From contig CBFHYX010000005.1 of the NCBI GenBank assembly GCA_965660145.1, forward strand, positions 124,001 to 188,000: DNA of 64,000 nucleotides. Direction: 5' to 3'. Source of the stretch: JABURQ01 sp029243145 (GTDB taxonomy: Bacteria > Planctomycetota > Planctomycetia > Planctomycetales > Planctomycetaceae). The notes beneath the pieces were generated by a model, which saw nothing but the letters and a program-made list of their open reading frames with translations, made no database searches and was not told the DNA's origin. The position numbers and the translations under genes were made by a program. This document shows, piece after piece, positions 1-9,110 of this stretch; the first letter of the stretch is position 1, and every line of letters starts with the position of its first letter.

Positions 1-313
1 CCTTTAAAACCAGAGACTTCCTCCATTGACCAATGGTGGGAATCAGTTCGTTTTCCATCCCCAAACGCCGACATAGTGCGACACCCGCGGGCTTGTTGGT
101 AATAAACGAATCAGCCCCAAGTTCCACAAGATAATCGCCGATCCGCTTGGTGGCGATCATCCCTCCCGTTCGGGGTGTCGCTTCAAACAAAGTAAGATCG
201 AAAGTTTTCCCAGATTCCTGCGACTTTTCGATGAGTCGATGAGCGGCCGAGAGTCCAGACAGACCACCACCTACGACGGCAACCCGGAAAGATTGTGATG
301 ACGATTCAGTCAT
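1..313 (-). CDS. hemG: Protoporphyrinogen oxidase, N-terminal part (runs off the window)
   Basis: The first 104 codons read from an ATG at 313 on the minus strand; the gene continues beyond base 1. The N-terminus holds a dinucleotide-binding VAVVGGGLSGLSAAHRL at residues 11-27, then an acidic residue at the end of beta-2 (LTLFEA) and TPRTGGMIAT, which fits the FAD-binding fold of HemY/HemG-type protoporphyrinogen IX oxidase. The enzyme oxidises protoporphyrinogen to protoporphyrin in late heme synthesis. It lies 122 bases downstream of hemE on the same strand, so it is probably the last gene of a hemD-hemE-hemG operon. Other FAD amine oxidases share the nucleotide motif; the heme neighbours decide the call. 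Confidence 0.85.
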   Translation of the reverse strand, partial: MTESSSQSFRVAVVGGGLSGLSAAHRLIEKSQESGKTFDLTLFEATPRTGGMIATKRIGDYLVELGADSFITNKPAGVALCRRLGMENELIPTIGQWRKSLVLK

Positions 314-339
314 AATAATTCGAGACACACCAGGAGTAT

Positions 340-405
340 TTGCCCTCAATAACCTCCTCCTCCGGCCTTCGGCCACCTTCTCCTCCAGAGGAAGAGAAGG
401 ACTTC
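340..405. repeat. Palindromic intergenic element between hemE and hemG
   Basis: Two inverted repeats lie back to back in the gap. One is GGCC-TTC-GGCC at 364-374. The other is a 10-base arm at 376-385 facing 391-400 around CAGAG, with one mismatch. A pyrimidine-rich run precedes them. The shape resembles dispersed palindromic intergenic elements. It could also shape hemE-hemG mRNA. No second copy was recognised in this window. Confidence 0.4.
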
Positions 406-435
406 ATCGAAACCCACTTTTTTTTACAACCGCTT

Positions 436-1476
436 TTATCTTGCTCCCAACTCGTGCACCATTTCCACCAGCGCTTTGACATTGTCGGGGTTCATGTCGG
501 GCATGACGCCGTGTCCCAGATTGAAAATATGTCCGGGACGGTTTTCCGCTTGATCGAGAACATCCTGCACACGTTGTTTCAAGACTGGCAAGTCGGCATA
601 CAGCGACACCGGGTCCAAATTCCCTTGTATTCCACGGTCATGTCCGACGAGTTCCCAACCCTCTTTCAAGTCAATTCGCCAATCAAGGCCAATCACATCG
701 CCGCCCGCCTTTTTCTGAATCGGAAGTAAACAGGGATTGCCTGTCAAAAAATTGATCACCGGAGTTCCCGGCGTAATGCCGTCAATCATCTGTTTCAGAT
801 AGGGCAACACATACCGTGTATAATCCCCAGGCGACAAGGAACCGGCCCAACTATCAAATATTTGTACGACCTGACAACCCGCTTCTATTTGGGCATTCAG
901 ATACGCCGAAAGTGATGAGCAGAGCCTTTCCATTAACGACTTCCATGCAGGTTCATCGTTGTACATGATGCTTTTGGTACGGACGTAATTTTTTGAGCTG
1001 CCCCCTTCAATGGCATAAGACGCCAAGGTGAAGGGCGCTCCGGCAAAACCAATCAGCGGAATGTCGGCGGGAAGTTGAGCTCTGATCAATTTGACTGCTG
1101 CAAAGACATAGCCAAGATCATCGATGTTATCGACGGCCTTCACCCTGTCGATTTCTGAGGCAGCCATGATCGGGTTATGTATGACCGGGCCTTCCCCTTT
1201 GACATATTCAAGATCGAAGCCCATCGGTTGCAGAATCGGCAATAAGTCGGCAAACAGAATGGCCGCGTCTACACCGAGCACCGATTGTGCGGTCAGCGTG
1301 ACTTCGGCGGCAAGTTCGGGAGTCTGACAAAGTTCGAGGAACGTAACCTTATTGCGAACGGCCATGTACTCAGGGAGATATCGTCCCGCTTGGCGCATAA
1401 TCCACAATGGAGTCGTGTCGACTTGTTCTCGGCGGACCGCTTTCATAAAGCGGCTATTTTGTAATTCGGGTGTCAT
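436..1476 (-). CDS. hemE: Uroporphyrinogen decarboxylase
   Basis: 346 residues, the normal length for HemE, which removes four carboxyl groups from uroporphyrinogen III to give coproporphyrinogen III in the cytoplasm. The signature MRQAGRYLPEY is at residues 27-37 and supplies the conserved arginines. The catalytic aspartate is in ILFAD (D77). GAPFTLASY ends in the conserved Tyr154, and FNLGHGV near residue 320 supplies the conserved histidine. The ATG at 1476 has AAGGA about 9 bases upstream. The gene starts 59 bases after hemD ends and precedes hemG, so the three are probably co-transcribed. Nothing is missing. Confidence 0.97.
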   Translation of the reverse strand: MTPELQNSRFMKAVRREQVDTTPLWIMRQAGRYLPEYMAVRNKVTFLELCQTPELAAEVTLTAQSVLGVDAAILFADLLPILQPMGFDLEYVKGEGPVIHNPIMAASEIDRVKAVDNIDDLGYVFAAVKLIRAQLPADIPLIGFAGAPFTLASYAIEGGSSKNYVRTKSIMYNDEPAWKSLMERLCSSLSAYLNAQIEAGCQVVQIFDSWAGSLSPGDYTRYVLPYLKQMIDGITPGTPVINFLTGNPCLLPIQKKAGGDVIGLDWRIDLKEGWELVGHDRGIQGNLDPVSLYADLPVLKQRVQDVLDQAENRPGHIFNLGHGVMPDMNPDNVKALVEMVHELGAR

Positions 1477-1535
1477 TCTTGAAGTCCTTATCTGTCAAAG
1501 GATTCTAGCATGACAGGCGAGCCCGCGAAACGGTA

Positions 1536-2348
1536 TCATCCTGCTGACACCAACTCCATTGCCCCACGCACGAGAGGTCCCATTTTGGGAGGAGAGGCCT
1601 CAAAATCGACCTGGAGGCCGCATTCAACGAGTGTCTCAGAGCAGGTGGGGCCAACCGAACAGATTTTGCTCTGCAATAATGACTCTCGAAACTTCTCTTT
1701 ATTCCCGAGTTCTTCAGCCACCTGCAAAGCGTGGCGAATTTGTTGAGCTGAGGTGAACATTAACACGTCAAAGGGATTTTTAATTTGTTCAGTAATGGCG
1801 AATTCCAGCGGACCTCGATCCAACGGCAAATCCCAGCGGTAGACGATGACCGATTCGACTACGGCCCCTGAAGCTCTCAAACTCTGCAAAAACTCGTCAT
1901 TCGAAATACCATATTCCTGAACCGCGACACGCTTCCCAGACAGGTCGAGTTGTTCTTGCATGGCGATCAGCATCTCCCGCCATGTATTTGGTTCGGGAGT
2001 GCGCACATGAATTGGCACGCCCCATTCTTTGAGAACCACCGTCGGCTTGGGACCACGCACAACAATCGTAAGGTCGTGTAAAGCTGAAATCAATTTCTCG
2101 CGAGGATATTTGGTGGCAATCGCGTCGGCCATATGACGAGTTCCCACACCCGTCATGAGTACCAGAATATCAACATCTTCCCCGAAGAGCCTCTCGGCAA
2201 ATTCGAGAGTTGCCGATTGTTGATCGAGAGGCATTTCACGCATTGAGGGAGCGTTCGTGGCATGACCACCAAACTTTTCGATCAGTTTACACATTTCGGA
2301 TGCGCGTCGACTCTCGAAAGTGCAAATACGTGGTTTGGGTTGCGTCAT
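1536..2348 (-). CDS. hemD: Uroporphyrinogen-III synthase
   Basis: 270 residues from the ATG at 2348, chosen because AAGGA lies 8 bases upstream and the protein opens with the family-typical TQPKPRICTFESRRASEM. The frame stays open upstream to 2777, but that extension is low-complexity and unlike any HemD. The enzyme closes and rearranges hydroxymethylbilane to uroporphyrinogen III. Visible features are the first beta-alpha unit followed by MREMPL, the LTGVGTRHMADAI segment, VVRGPKPTVVLKEWG, and a C-terminal FTSAQQIRHALQVAEELG then CSVGPTCSETLVECGL. HemD sequences diverge widely, but the position ahead of hemE and hemG supports the call. Confidence 0.87.
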   Translation of the reverse strand: MTQPKPRICTFESRRASEMCKLIEKFGGHATNAPSMREMPLDQQSATLEFAERLFGEDVDILVLMTGVGTRHMADAIATKYPREKLISALHDLTIVVRGPKPTVVLKEWGVPIHVRTPEPNTWREMLIAMQEQLDLSGKRVAVQEYGISNDEFLQSLRASGAVVESVIVYRWDLPLDRGPLEFAITEQIKNPFDVLMFTSAQQIRHALQVAEELGNKEKFRESLLQSKICSVGPTCSETLVECGLQVDFEASPPKMGPLVRGAMELVSAG

Positions 2349-2951
2349 GAAATCGTTCCTTGTTGATCCATCATACTGTGGATTGAGGAACTGTTCATCC
2401 TTCGTGTGGAAAAGCAAATATAATTTGCGAGACGCTTCATCTGAAAACTGCGTCAGCAAAATAAAGAAACCTCGCCCAGGGGAGTCGACCGGAAGCAAAG
2501 GCGCTCGCCCGGAAAAGTATCCACACAGATACACTCCGGCTTTACCCCCGGCCGAACTACACCCAGAAGACGCGGCAACATCAGTCATCATCCGTGGGCC
2601 TTCTGATGATGACTGTCTTCCACACACGAGAGAACCTATTGGCATTTGCCGTACCACCTCGGACATTTTATTGCTGTTTCCTCTAACCATTGCACAATCT
2701 GTACTTACGACGAGTTGACAATTCGTGGAGTCGTATCCCTCTCGTGAAAATGACCACGAAACGGGCATGTCCTGCACATTCGATGCGCTCTTTACCTGTT
2801 AACTATCTGTGTCATTGTCGATGCGACGACAATTCACATGGAGGCTCAGTGCAGAGCACTCTGAAGAATTGCTCGAGCTGACTTGCCGACTTCACAAGAA
2901 AAACGCATGATCCATCCTAGAAATAGCGGTATGCGTTGAGAAAAGGTCACG
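2349..2951. other. Gene-free divergent region between hemD and the MBL gene
   Basis: About 600 bases between two divergent genes. It should hold the promoters of the heme operon (minus) and of the metallo-beta-lactamase gene (plus). I see no convincing -35/-10 pair, RNA gene or conserved protein. The open frame over 2349-2777 reads low-complexity sequence. Confidence 0.5.
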
Positions 2952-3743
2952 ATGACGAAACAAGTATCACCACGGATGACCATTATGGGCACTTCAACAA
3001 GCGTTGGTGTCCCGATCATTGGGTGTGAATGCGCAGTGTGCACTTCAACGGATCCCAAGAATCATCGATTCAGGACATCTGTGCTGGTCAATGCTCCTGA
3101 TGGCAATTTCGTCATCGACACTCCACCCGAGTTGCGATTGCAATTAATCCGAGAAAAAGTCTCTCGCGTTCACGCCGCCTTATTCACCCACGGTCATGCG
3201 GATCATATCTACGGTCTCGACGACCTCCGCATTTTCGGATATCGCTTAAAACAAGATGTCCCGCTATTTTGCGAACCGATGGTTGAGGGACATCTCCGAA
3301 AGGCCTTCTACTACTGTTTTGAGCCACCAAAATTCAATTCTCACCATTTCGCAGTTCCCAAACTAACATTTGAAAACATCGGCTTGGAGCCATTTGGCCT
3401 ATTGGGATTGGAGGTCATTCCCATTCGCTTGCTGCACGGGAAGATGCCCGTGTTGGGATTTCGGATCAATGATGTCGCCTTCTGCACGGATGTCAGCGAG
3501 ATACCCGAGGAAAGCTGGGAGAAATTGGCAGGGCTCGACACTCTCGTCATCGACGCGCTTCGAGACGAACCGCATCCGACACATTTTTCGGTCGATCAAA
3601 GTCTCGAAGCCATCGAAAAACTGAAACCCAAACGGGCTTATCTGACCCACATCTCGCACTCACTGGATTACACGGAACTCAACAATCGCTTACCCGATCA
3701 CATCGAGCCGGCTTACGATGGATTGCAGATTGACCTGACTTGA
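2952..3743 (+). CDS. Metallo-beta-lactamase fold hydrolase, PhnP-like
   Basis: 263 residues with the MBL metal motif THGHADHIYGLDDL at about residues 78-91 (HxHxDH type), a second metal aspartate in FCTDVSE, and a final histidine near HISHSLD. The N-terminus has GTSTSVGVPIIGCECAVC and RTSVLV, the arrangement of PhnP phosphodiesterases, where CxCxxC-like cysteines bind a structural zinc. PhnP opens 5-phosphoribosyl 1,2-cyclic phosphate, but no other phn gene is nearby, so the real substrate is open. The ATG at 2952 has AAAGG 8 bases upstream; Met9 at 2976 is an alternative. The next gene starts 31 bases downstream on the same strand. Confidence 0.85.
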   Translation: MTKQVSPRMTIMGTSTSVGVPIIGCECAVCTSTDPKNHRFRTSVLVNAPDGNFVIDTPPELRLQLIREKVSRVHAALFTHGHADHIYGLDDLRIFGYRLKQDVPLFCEPMVEGHLRKAFYYCFEPPKFNSHHFAVPKLTFENIGLEPFGLLGLEVIPIRLLHGKMPVLGFRINDVAFCTDVSEIPEESWEKLAGLDTLVIDALRDEPHPTHFSVDQSLEAIEKLKPKRAYLTHISHSLDYTELNNRLPDHIEPAYDGLQIDLT

Positions 3744-3774
3744 TTGATTCGGATTCTCTATTGGAGACTAATAC

Positions 3775-4152
3775 GTGCAGACTCACGAACGACATATGCT
3801 GGCATTCGCAAATCTAGCTGGAGAATCTCGTCTCAAACTACAGAAACAGGGAGAACTACGGTTCCTGTTGCTCACCGGAACAGCCGCGTGTAAAGGTGGG
3901 TTCTCGAATGTCACAAAGCACTGCTTCCAACGTGCCATCACGATAAATCCGCACCACATGATCGCAAAGTATGAATCATTCGAGGAGGCATTGCGATCCG
4001 ATGACTTCCTCTTATTGATCAGTCGACTGGATCGCTTTTGCACCTACGAACATGCCGAACTACTGCTGGAGAACATTCACCCCAACTGGGAAGATGAGGG
4101 ATCCACAGAAATCGAATCAATATGTCTCGTCAAACTGAACGCAAACGATTAA
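3775..4152 (+). CDS. Small conserved-looking protein of unknown function
   Basis: 125 residues from a GTG start at 3775, supported by GGAG 9 bases upstream and by the 31-base gap from the MBL gene, with which it probably forms an operon. No signal peptide or membrane segment is present. The sequence is alpha-helical in character, with an amphipathic middle (KHCFQRAITINPHHMIAKY) followed by FEEALRSDDFLLLISRL, which resembles the helix spacing of a TPR-like or small helical protein, though no clear TPR consensus is met. Function unknown. It overlaps the convergent neighbour by four bases at the stop codons. Confidence 0.65.
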   Translation: MQTHERHMLAFANLAGESRLKLQKQGELRFLLLTGTAACKGGFSNVTKHCFQRAITINPHHMIAKYESFEEALRSDDFLLLISRLDRFCTYEHAELLLENIHPNWEDEGSTEIESICLVKLNAND

Positions 4153-5066
4153 CGCGTCGGTTCTATGGGTTCAAGTCCCTCCAATGATGGCAAGCCATTA
4201 TTCGAGGTGTCTGGTAAAGGCTTAGAACGACTTTCTGGACGAGAGGGAGTTGTTTGTTCGGGAATTGGATTATTCTGAGGCTCGCGAAACTCTTCAAGCG
4301 TTCTGCGAGCAATCGGTTCGTTCAGTCGAACCCGCTTTGGAACAATGATTCTGGGGTCTCGGACTGGCTCAATGCGTTCAGGAATCACATCTGCTTGTGC
4401 CTTTTTGACATCAGCATTCCCTTGAATCTCCGGTTTCATCACAGCGAGGGAATCAATTGTGATGGGATGGAGTTGTAGCGGAATCTCCTTCACACCCACA
4501 TCAGGAGATTGCAAATCTTCAGAAAACATTTCTACGGATAGAGGTAGTTCCTTTGGAGGATTACCCTCCGACTCAACGACAACTGTTACGGGAATCTTTG
4601 CCGAATGATTCTGATCGAGGGGAGGACCTGCTGTCGCCAGTTCCTCGCTTGAGCCAGGAGTGGACACTGGAGAATCACTCACTTCAGGTTCATTCAGAAA
4701 TTCAAACTCCGGGTCAAATGTGGGAACAGATTCCTCGTCAATCGATACGATTTCCGTTTCGATGCGTACAGGCTCTAAATCCGGTCCGACCTTCACAAGA
4801 TGATCGGTAACCACTGGCATTTCTTGATCTAAATCGATCTCATCAAGATCCAAACCAGGCTTGAATTGATGTTCGAATTTCTGCAAAGCCGTCGATTGCT
4901 GATTGACCACTGAAAGAGATTTCGAGATCTCACGATCCAGAGCTTCCACCGACTGGATTTCCGGCAACGGATCTTGAGATGTCGGTTGTTCTCGAAAATA
5001 GAAGGCACTCACAATGCCTACGAGAAGAATGCCGAGTCCCAACCCGACTTTGGTGTCGTGATTCAT
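4149..5066 (-). CDS. Membrane-anchored proline/glutamate-rich protein, unknown function
   Basis: 305 residues. The ATG at 5066 is preferred to an upstream TTG at 5081 because the protein then opens MNHDTKVGLGLGILLVGIVS, a membrane anchor with lysine on its cytoplasmic side. The rest is a long hydrophilic, acidic, Pro/Glu/Ser-rich segment with little predicted fold, ending SLEGLEPIEPTR. A short anchor followed by a disordered extracytoplasmic tail is common in planctomycetes, and some such proteins carry LysM; no LysM is visible here. Function unknown. Confidence 0.65.
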   Translation of the reverse strand: MNHDTKVGLGLGILLVGIVSAFYFREQPTSQDPLPEIQSVEALDREISKSLSVVNQQSTALQKFEHQFKPGLDLDEIDLDQEMPVVTDHLVKVGPDLEPVRIETEIVSIDEESVPTFDPEFEFLNEPEVSDSPVSTPGSSEELATAGPPLDQNHSAKIPVTVVVESEGNPPKELPLSVEMFSEDLQSPDVGVKEIPLQLHPITIDSLAVMKPEIQGNADVKKAQADVIPERIEPVRDPRIIVPKRVRLNEPIARRTLEEFREPQNNPIPEQTTPSRPESRSKPLPDTSNNGLPSLEGLEPIEPTR

Positions 5067-5102
5067 GAGAATGCCGCCCAATCACTCGAAAAGGAGTGTG
5101 CA

Positions 5103-5222
5103 ATGACATCTCCCTATCGTAATTATGGGCCGACCATCCTGTCGACACAGCACATGCTATCAAGACAATCGGATTGCGACGTGTTGTTGGTGAGCGATTC
5201 TCTTGATTCGGCATTAATCTGA
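5103..5222 (+). CDS. Possible 39-residue small protein with a strong RBS
   Basis: A short frame divergent from the anchored protein, starting ATG at 5103 with AAGGAG about 7 bases upstream, the best Shine-Dalgarno match nearby. The product begins MTSPYRNYGPTILSTQHM and ends DSLDSALI. It has no membrane segment, signal peptide or recognised family. The RBS may be coincidental, since the gap is short and would also hold the divergent promoter. Confidence 0.28.
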   Translation: MTSPYRNYGPTILSTQHMLSRQSDCDVLLVSDSLDSALI

Positions 5223-5265
5223 CGAAACCGCAACTGAGCAAGTCTAGTTAAGCGAATGATAGTGG

Positions 5266-7275
5266 TTATGCAGTCGGTGAAGACGAGACATCGGAGTCAT
5301 TATCAATGCTTGTGGCCACCGAGACATTTCCACTCACCTTCCGACCGGTCGCATCGAACTCTCCGGTATCTTCCTGATCCACTTCGTCGTCGCTCTTCAA
5401 TGGTTTCTCAGTATGCTTGAGTACAAGAATTCCCAACGGTGGCAAGAACAAAGAAACAGACTGTGGCAATCCGTGCATTGCGACTCTTTCAGAGACCACG
5501 CCCCCGATATTTCCCACATTGGATCCACCGTAGTGTTCGGAGTCTGAATTCAACACTTCGTCGTAGAAGCCTTCCAGTGGCACACCAATACGATAGTTCC
5601 CACGCGGCACTGGCGTGAAGTTACAGATCACAACAATCGTCTCTGAATTGTCGCGATTTGTTCGTATCCACGAGAACACACTGTTTTTCCAGTCATCCGC
5701 CTGAATCCATTGGAAACATCCCGGCTCACACTCTCCATCGTACAACGCAGGTTCTGAACGATAGATACGATTCAAATCACCGACGAACCTGCGGAGGCCG
5801 TCATGGAACATGTGTCCTTCCAAAGCCCAATCCAACTCCTCATCATGGTTCCACTCGGTCCATTGCCCCAGCTCCCCCCCCATGAAGAGTAATTTTTTAC
5901 CGGGAGAGGTGTATTGATAGCCATAAAGCAAACGGAGATTGGCAAATTGCTGCCAATAATCTCCGGGCATCTGCGAGAGCAGAGACTTTTTCCCGTGAAC
6001 CACTTCATCGTGTGAGAGTGGCAAGAGGAAGTTTTCGGTGAAGGCGTACATCATGCGGAACGAGAGTTCATTTTGATGAAACGAGCGGTGCACCGGATCG
6101 TTACGGAGATAACTGAGGGTGTCGTTCATCCACCCCATATCCCATTTCATCGTGAATCCCAAACCACCAGTATAGACAGGTCGAGAGACACCACCCCAAG
6201 AAGTAGACTCTTCGGCAACAGTCAGAATTCCAGGGAAGTCCCCGTGCAAATGCGTATTCAATTCCTTCAGGAACTCAATGGCACCCAGATTCTCCCGGCC
6301 ACCGTACTTATTGGGAACCCACTCTCCTTCTTCGCGAGAATAATCGAGGTACAGCATGGAAGCGACAGCATCAAATCGCAAACCGTCAACGTGATACACA
6401 TCGGCCCAAAAACGGGCACTCGACCACAGAAACTCACGCACCTCAAAGCGGTCATAGTTAAAAACGTAAGTCCCCCAATCGGGATGCGCGCCCTGCTTGG
6501 GATCATCGTGCTCGTAACAGGCTGTCCCGTCAAACTTGCCCAGTGCATGTCCGTCTCGCGGGAAATGAGCCGGCACCCAGTCGATCAGCACTCCTAAACC
6601 GGCCTGATGACATAAATCGACAAACTCCATGAAATCCTGCGGCGTACCATACCTTGAAGTTGGAGCGTAAAAACCTGTGACCTGATATCCCCAAGAACCA
6701 TCAAAAGGAAACTCAGTAATTGGCATGAGTTGCAGATGCGTGTAACCCATCTGTTCACAATACTCAATGAGCAGCGGCGCGAGTTCCTTGTAACTGAAAT
6801 AACGCCGACCATCAGTGGGCCTTTTCCAGGAACCCAGATGCACTTCATAGACAGAGATCGGTTCGTTGTACCAGTCTGCCTCTTGACGATGCTTCAACCA
6901 GTCCTGATCCTGCCAGGAATAGCCACTCATATCCCAGACAATCGAACCTGTTTTGGGAGGATTCTCACAGTGAAACGCAACCGGATCCAATTTCTCGATG
7001 ATCTCACCAGAAGGTGTTTTGATGGCATACTTATAAATGTCACCATGCTTGACACCCGGTACAAAACCACTCCACACACCTCGATCCGACGATGTAAGAG
7101 GTGTGGCGCCGGGAGTCCATTTGTTCTGATTTAACAGAACCGAGACCTCGGCGGCGTTGGGAGCCCAAACAGAAAATTTTGTCCCGGACTTTCCGTTCTT
7201 CGAGACAAGATGAGCGCCTAAATCGCGATAACGACTGGTTGCCGATACCGGACCTTCAGAAAATTCGACGGCCAT
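5266..7275 (-). CDS. glgB: 1,4-alpha-glucan branching enzyme
   Basis: 669 residues from the ATG at 7275, chosen because AGGA is 8 bases upstream and the upstream frame is not family-like. GlgB cuts alpha-1,4 glucan and rejoins it as alpha-1,6 branches in glycogen synthesis. An N-terminal CBM48-like domain (GTKFSVWAPNAAEVSVL) precedes a GH13 barrel with the nucleophile in DGLRFDAVASML, the acid/base glutamate in TVAEESTSWGG and the third carboxylate in LSHDEVVHGK. The C-terminal beta domain ends in an acidic tail of about 45 residues. No other glg gene is close. Length and motifs are complete. Confidence 0.96.
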   Translation of the reverse strand: MAVEFSEGPVSATSRYRDLGAHLVSKNGKSGTKFSVWAPNAAEVSVLLNQNKWTPGATPLTSSDRGVWSGFVPGVKHGDIYKYAIKTPSGEIIEKLDPVAFHCENPPKTGSIVWDMSGYSWQDQDWLKHRQEADWYNEPISVYEVHLGSWKRPTDGRRYFSYKELAPLLIEYCEQMGYTHLQLMPITEFPFDGSWGYQVTGFYAPTSRYGTPQDFMEFVDLCHQAGLGVLIDWVPAHFPRDGHALGKFDGTACYEHDDPKQGAHPDWGTYVFNYDRFEVREFLWSSARFWADVYHVDGLRFDAVASMLYLDYSREEGEWVPNKYGGRENLGAIEFLKELNTHLHGDFPGILTVAEESTSWGGVSRPVYTGGLGFTMKWDMGWMNDTLSYLRNDPVHRSFHQNELSFRMMYAFTENFLLPLSHDEVVHGKKSLLSQMPGDYWQQFANLRLLYGYQYTSPGKKLLFMGGELGQWTEWNHDEELDWALEGHMFHDGLRRFVGDLNRIYRSEPALYDGECEPGCFQWIQADDWKNSVFSWIRTNRDNSETIVVICNFTPVPRGNYRIGVPLEGFYDEVLNSDSEHYGGSNVGNIGGVVSERVAMHGLPQSVSLFLPPLGILVLKHTEKPLKSDDEVDQEDTGEFDATGRKVSGNVSVATSIDNDSDVSSSPTA

Positions 7276-7445
7276 AGCTAATCCTGCTTGGTAATCTTGG
7301 CGAAACCGTAAGTGCCAGCCATCAATATAGGCTGGCCCCAAGTAGCTCGCTTTTCGAGACGGGCGAGCAAGCTGCCCTTATACCTAACGCATTTTGAGAG
7401 AAAACGTCAACTGCTGGCGCCCTTGAGAAACCCTCAAACAGACGA

Positions 7446-9110
7446 TTATCCACGCCGACGCCGTAAATCCCGAAACAGATTGCGATATCGGGGCTGTGGT
7501 TCACGATGAGGGAGATCAAGTTCAAAGGTGGGTCGAACTTTGGAAATGTCAGGAATCGCTTCTGGCTCAATCACATCGTATTCGTGAGTCGCCGACTCCT
7601 CATCAACATTGGTCTCCCACGCGACCTCCACTTCCTTTTCAGCAACCTTCTCGACTTCATCCGAGATGATTTGCTGCACTTCTTTCAGGAGAACAGTCGA
7701 GGACTCAGGCGAAGAAACCTGATTATCAGCGGGAAATGCCCCGGTAGGCAGGTCGTTTGCAAAAATATCAACGGGATTGAAGCGAGACTGTAGATACTCG
7801 TTGCCCTTGTCCGTCGATGTCAAGTCGCTGCTTTCTGCCGACGCAGACGTTGCGACGTGAGATGACTCCAACTGATTGCTTTCCATAATCTCAACCAAAT
7901 CTTGTACGTCTTGCTTGAAAGCCTCTTCATGAGCCACGTGATCATCTATAGCCGCGTTAAGACTGTCCGACACGCTTGGCAAACTCTCTTCTCTCAGACT
8001 ATTCTGGGGTGTATTTTGCGAAAGATCAAGAACCGATTCCTCGGGAGAGGCCGTCTCCATCGTTTCATCGGTTTCTCCAAGCCGATCATCGGAATCTTCT
8101 TCCTCACCCCCAAACTCTGCCACAGCGTACTCAACCCCCGCTTCTTCGGCTTCAGACTTCAGATCTGGAATGAAGTGATGCGGCTTGAGTTCCTTGGTAA
8201 TCGCCGCATCAACGCGGCTGGATGAAACCGTCGCATTTTCTGCACTGTGGGGCATATTTTCATGATTCGCGATGGCGGGAGTCTCATCTGGCCAAGCATT
8301 CCACTGCAAAGGTAAGTGCCTCACATCTTCATACGCCTCACGAACGCAATCCTTATCCACAACTTCAGACTGTCTGTTCATCGCAATTCGAACGGCTGTT
8401 TCTGCGATCCGATTGAGGCAACGAGGTACACCATCGCTGAGATGCGTCATCATTTCGACGGCATCCTCGGTCATGATCGCTTCGATATCATTACCGGCCC
8501 AAGAGACTCTCCCAGCTAAATAGTCAGCGCTTTCGGCTCGTGTGAGACTTTCAAGAATTTGATGAGTCCGCACCTGTTGACTTAAACCCGACAAACTTCG
8601 TCGAGTCATTAGTTCTTCCAACTCCAACTGACCTGACAACAACACTTGAACACTTCCTGAGTGACTTTGAGACAAAACTTGAAGCTCCTGCAACATGGAT
8701 TCATCCATATCCTGCGCTCCGTCAATCATCAACAGAAGCCGGGAATTATCATTAGCCAGTTCACCCAAGGCACTCCCCAATTCGAGACGCAATTCGTCTT
8801 CATCCAAACCTGCATAATTGCAGTTCAATTGAAAAAGCACAGCTTTTAAAAACGAAAGCGCATTAGGGAAATTACCATGTGGCAGGAGTACAACCTGAAT
8901 CTTGTCTGCATATTCTGACAGTAGACGTTGACACAGTAATGTCTTCCCCAAGCCGGCAATTCCAGTGAGCATCCCCAAGCCTTCACCTTGTTCAACCCAA
9001 TCTCTCAACCCTTGTAACGCCTGGTCATGGATGGGGAGCGGAATGAAGCAGTCCGCATCGGGGACTGAGGAAAACGGTTTGTGTTGAAATTGAAACGGGG
9101 ACTCTGACAT
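7446..9110 (-). CDS. ExeA-like AAA ATPase with a long acidic C-terminal region
   Basis: 554 residues from the ATG at 9110. The N-terminal half is an ExeA/MSHA-type ATPase: FIPLPIHDQALQGLRDWV, Walker A GIAGLGKT at 50-57, Walker B LLLMID at 125-130, and a downstream lid with GVPRCLNRIAETAV. ExeA-family ATPases use ATP to help insert secretins or assemble envelope complexes; others act with transposases. The C-terminal half (about 280-540) is acidic, poor in hydrophobic residues and probably disordered, ending in an arginine-rich LFRDLRRRRG. No peptidoglycan-binding domain, secretin or transposase is nearby, so the partner is unknown. It lies upstream of glgB on the same strand. Confidence 0.78.
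   Translation of the reverse strand: MSESPFQFQHKPFSSVPDADCFIPLPIHDQALQGLRDWVEQGEGLGMLTGIAGLGKTLLCQRLLSEYADKIQVVLLPHGNFPNALSFLKAVLFQLNCNYAGLDEDELRLELGSALGELANDNSRLLLMIDGAQDMDESMLQELQVLSQSHSGSVQVLLSGQLELEELMTRRSLSGLSQQVRTHQILESLTRAESADYLAGRVSWAGNDIEAIMTEDAVEMMTHLSDGVPRCLNRIAETAVRIAMNRQSEVVDKDCVREAYEDVRHLPLQWNAWPDETPAIANHENMPHSAENATVSSSRVDAAITKELKPHHFIPDLKSEAEEAGVEYAVAEFGGEEEDSDDRLGETDETMETASPEESVLDLSQNTPQNSLREESLPSVSDSLNAAIDDHVAHEEAFKQDVQDLVEIMESNQLESSHVATSASAESSDLTSTDKGNEYLQSRFNPVDIFANDLPTGAFPADNQVSSPESSTVLLKEVQQIISDEVEKVAEKEVEVAWETNVDEESATHEYDVIEPEAIPDISKVRPTFELDLPHREPQPRYRNLFRDLRRRRG

Noticed and set aside
340..729. A 129-codon open frame on the plus strand
   Set aside because: It lies against hemE on the other strand and over the palindromic element; its composition is not protein-like.
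2349..2777. N-terminal extension of hemD
   Set aside because: The open frame upstream of 2348 is low-complexity and not HemD-like, while the ATG at 2348 has a good RBS.
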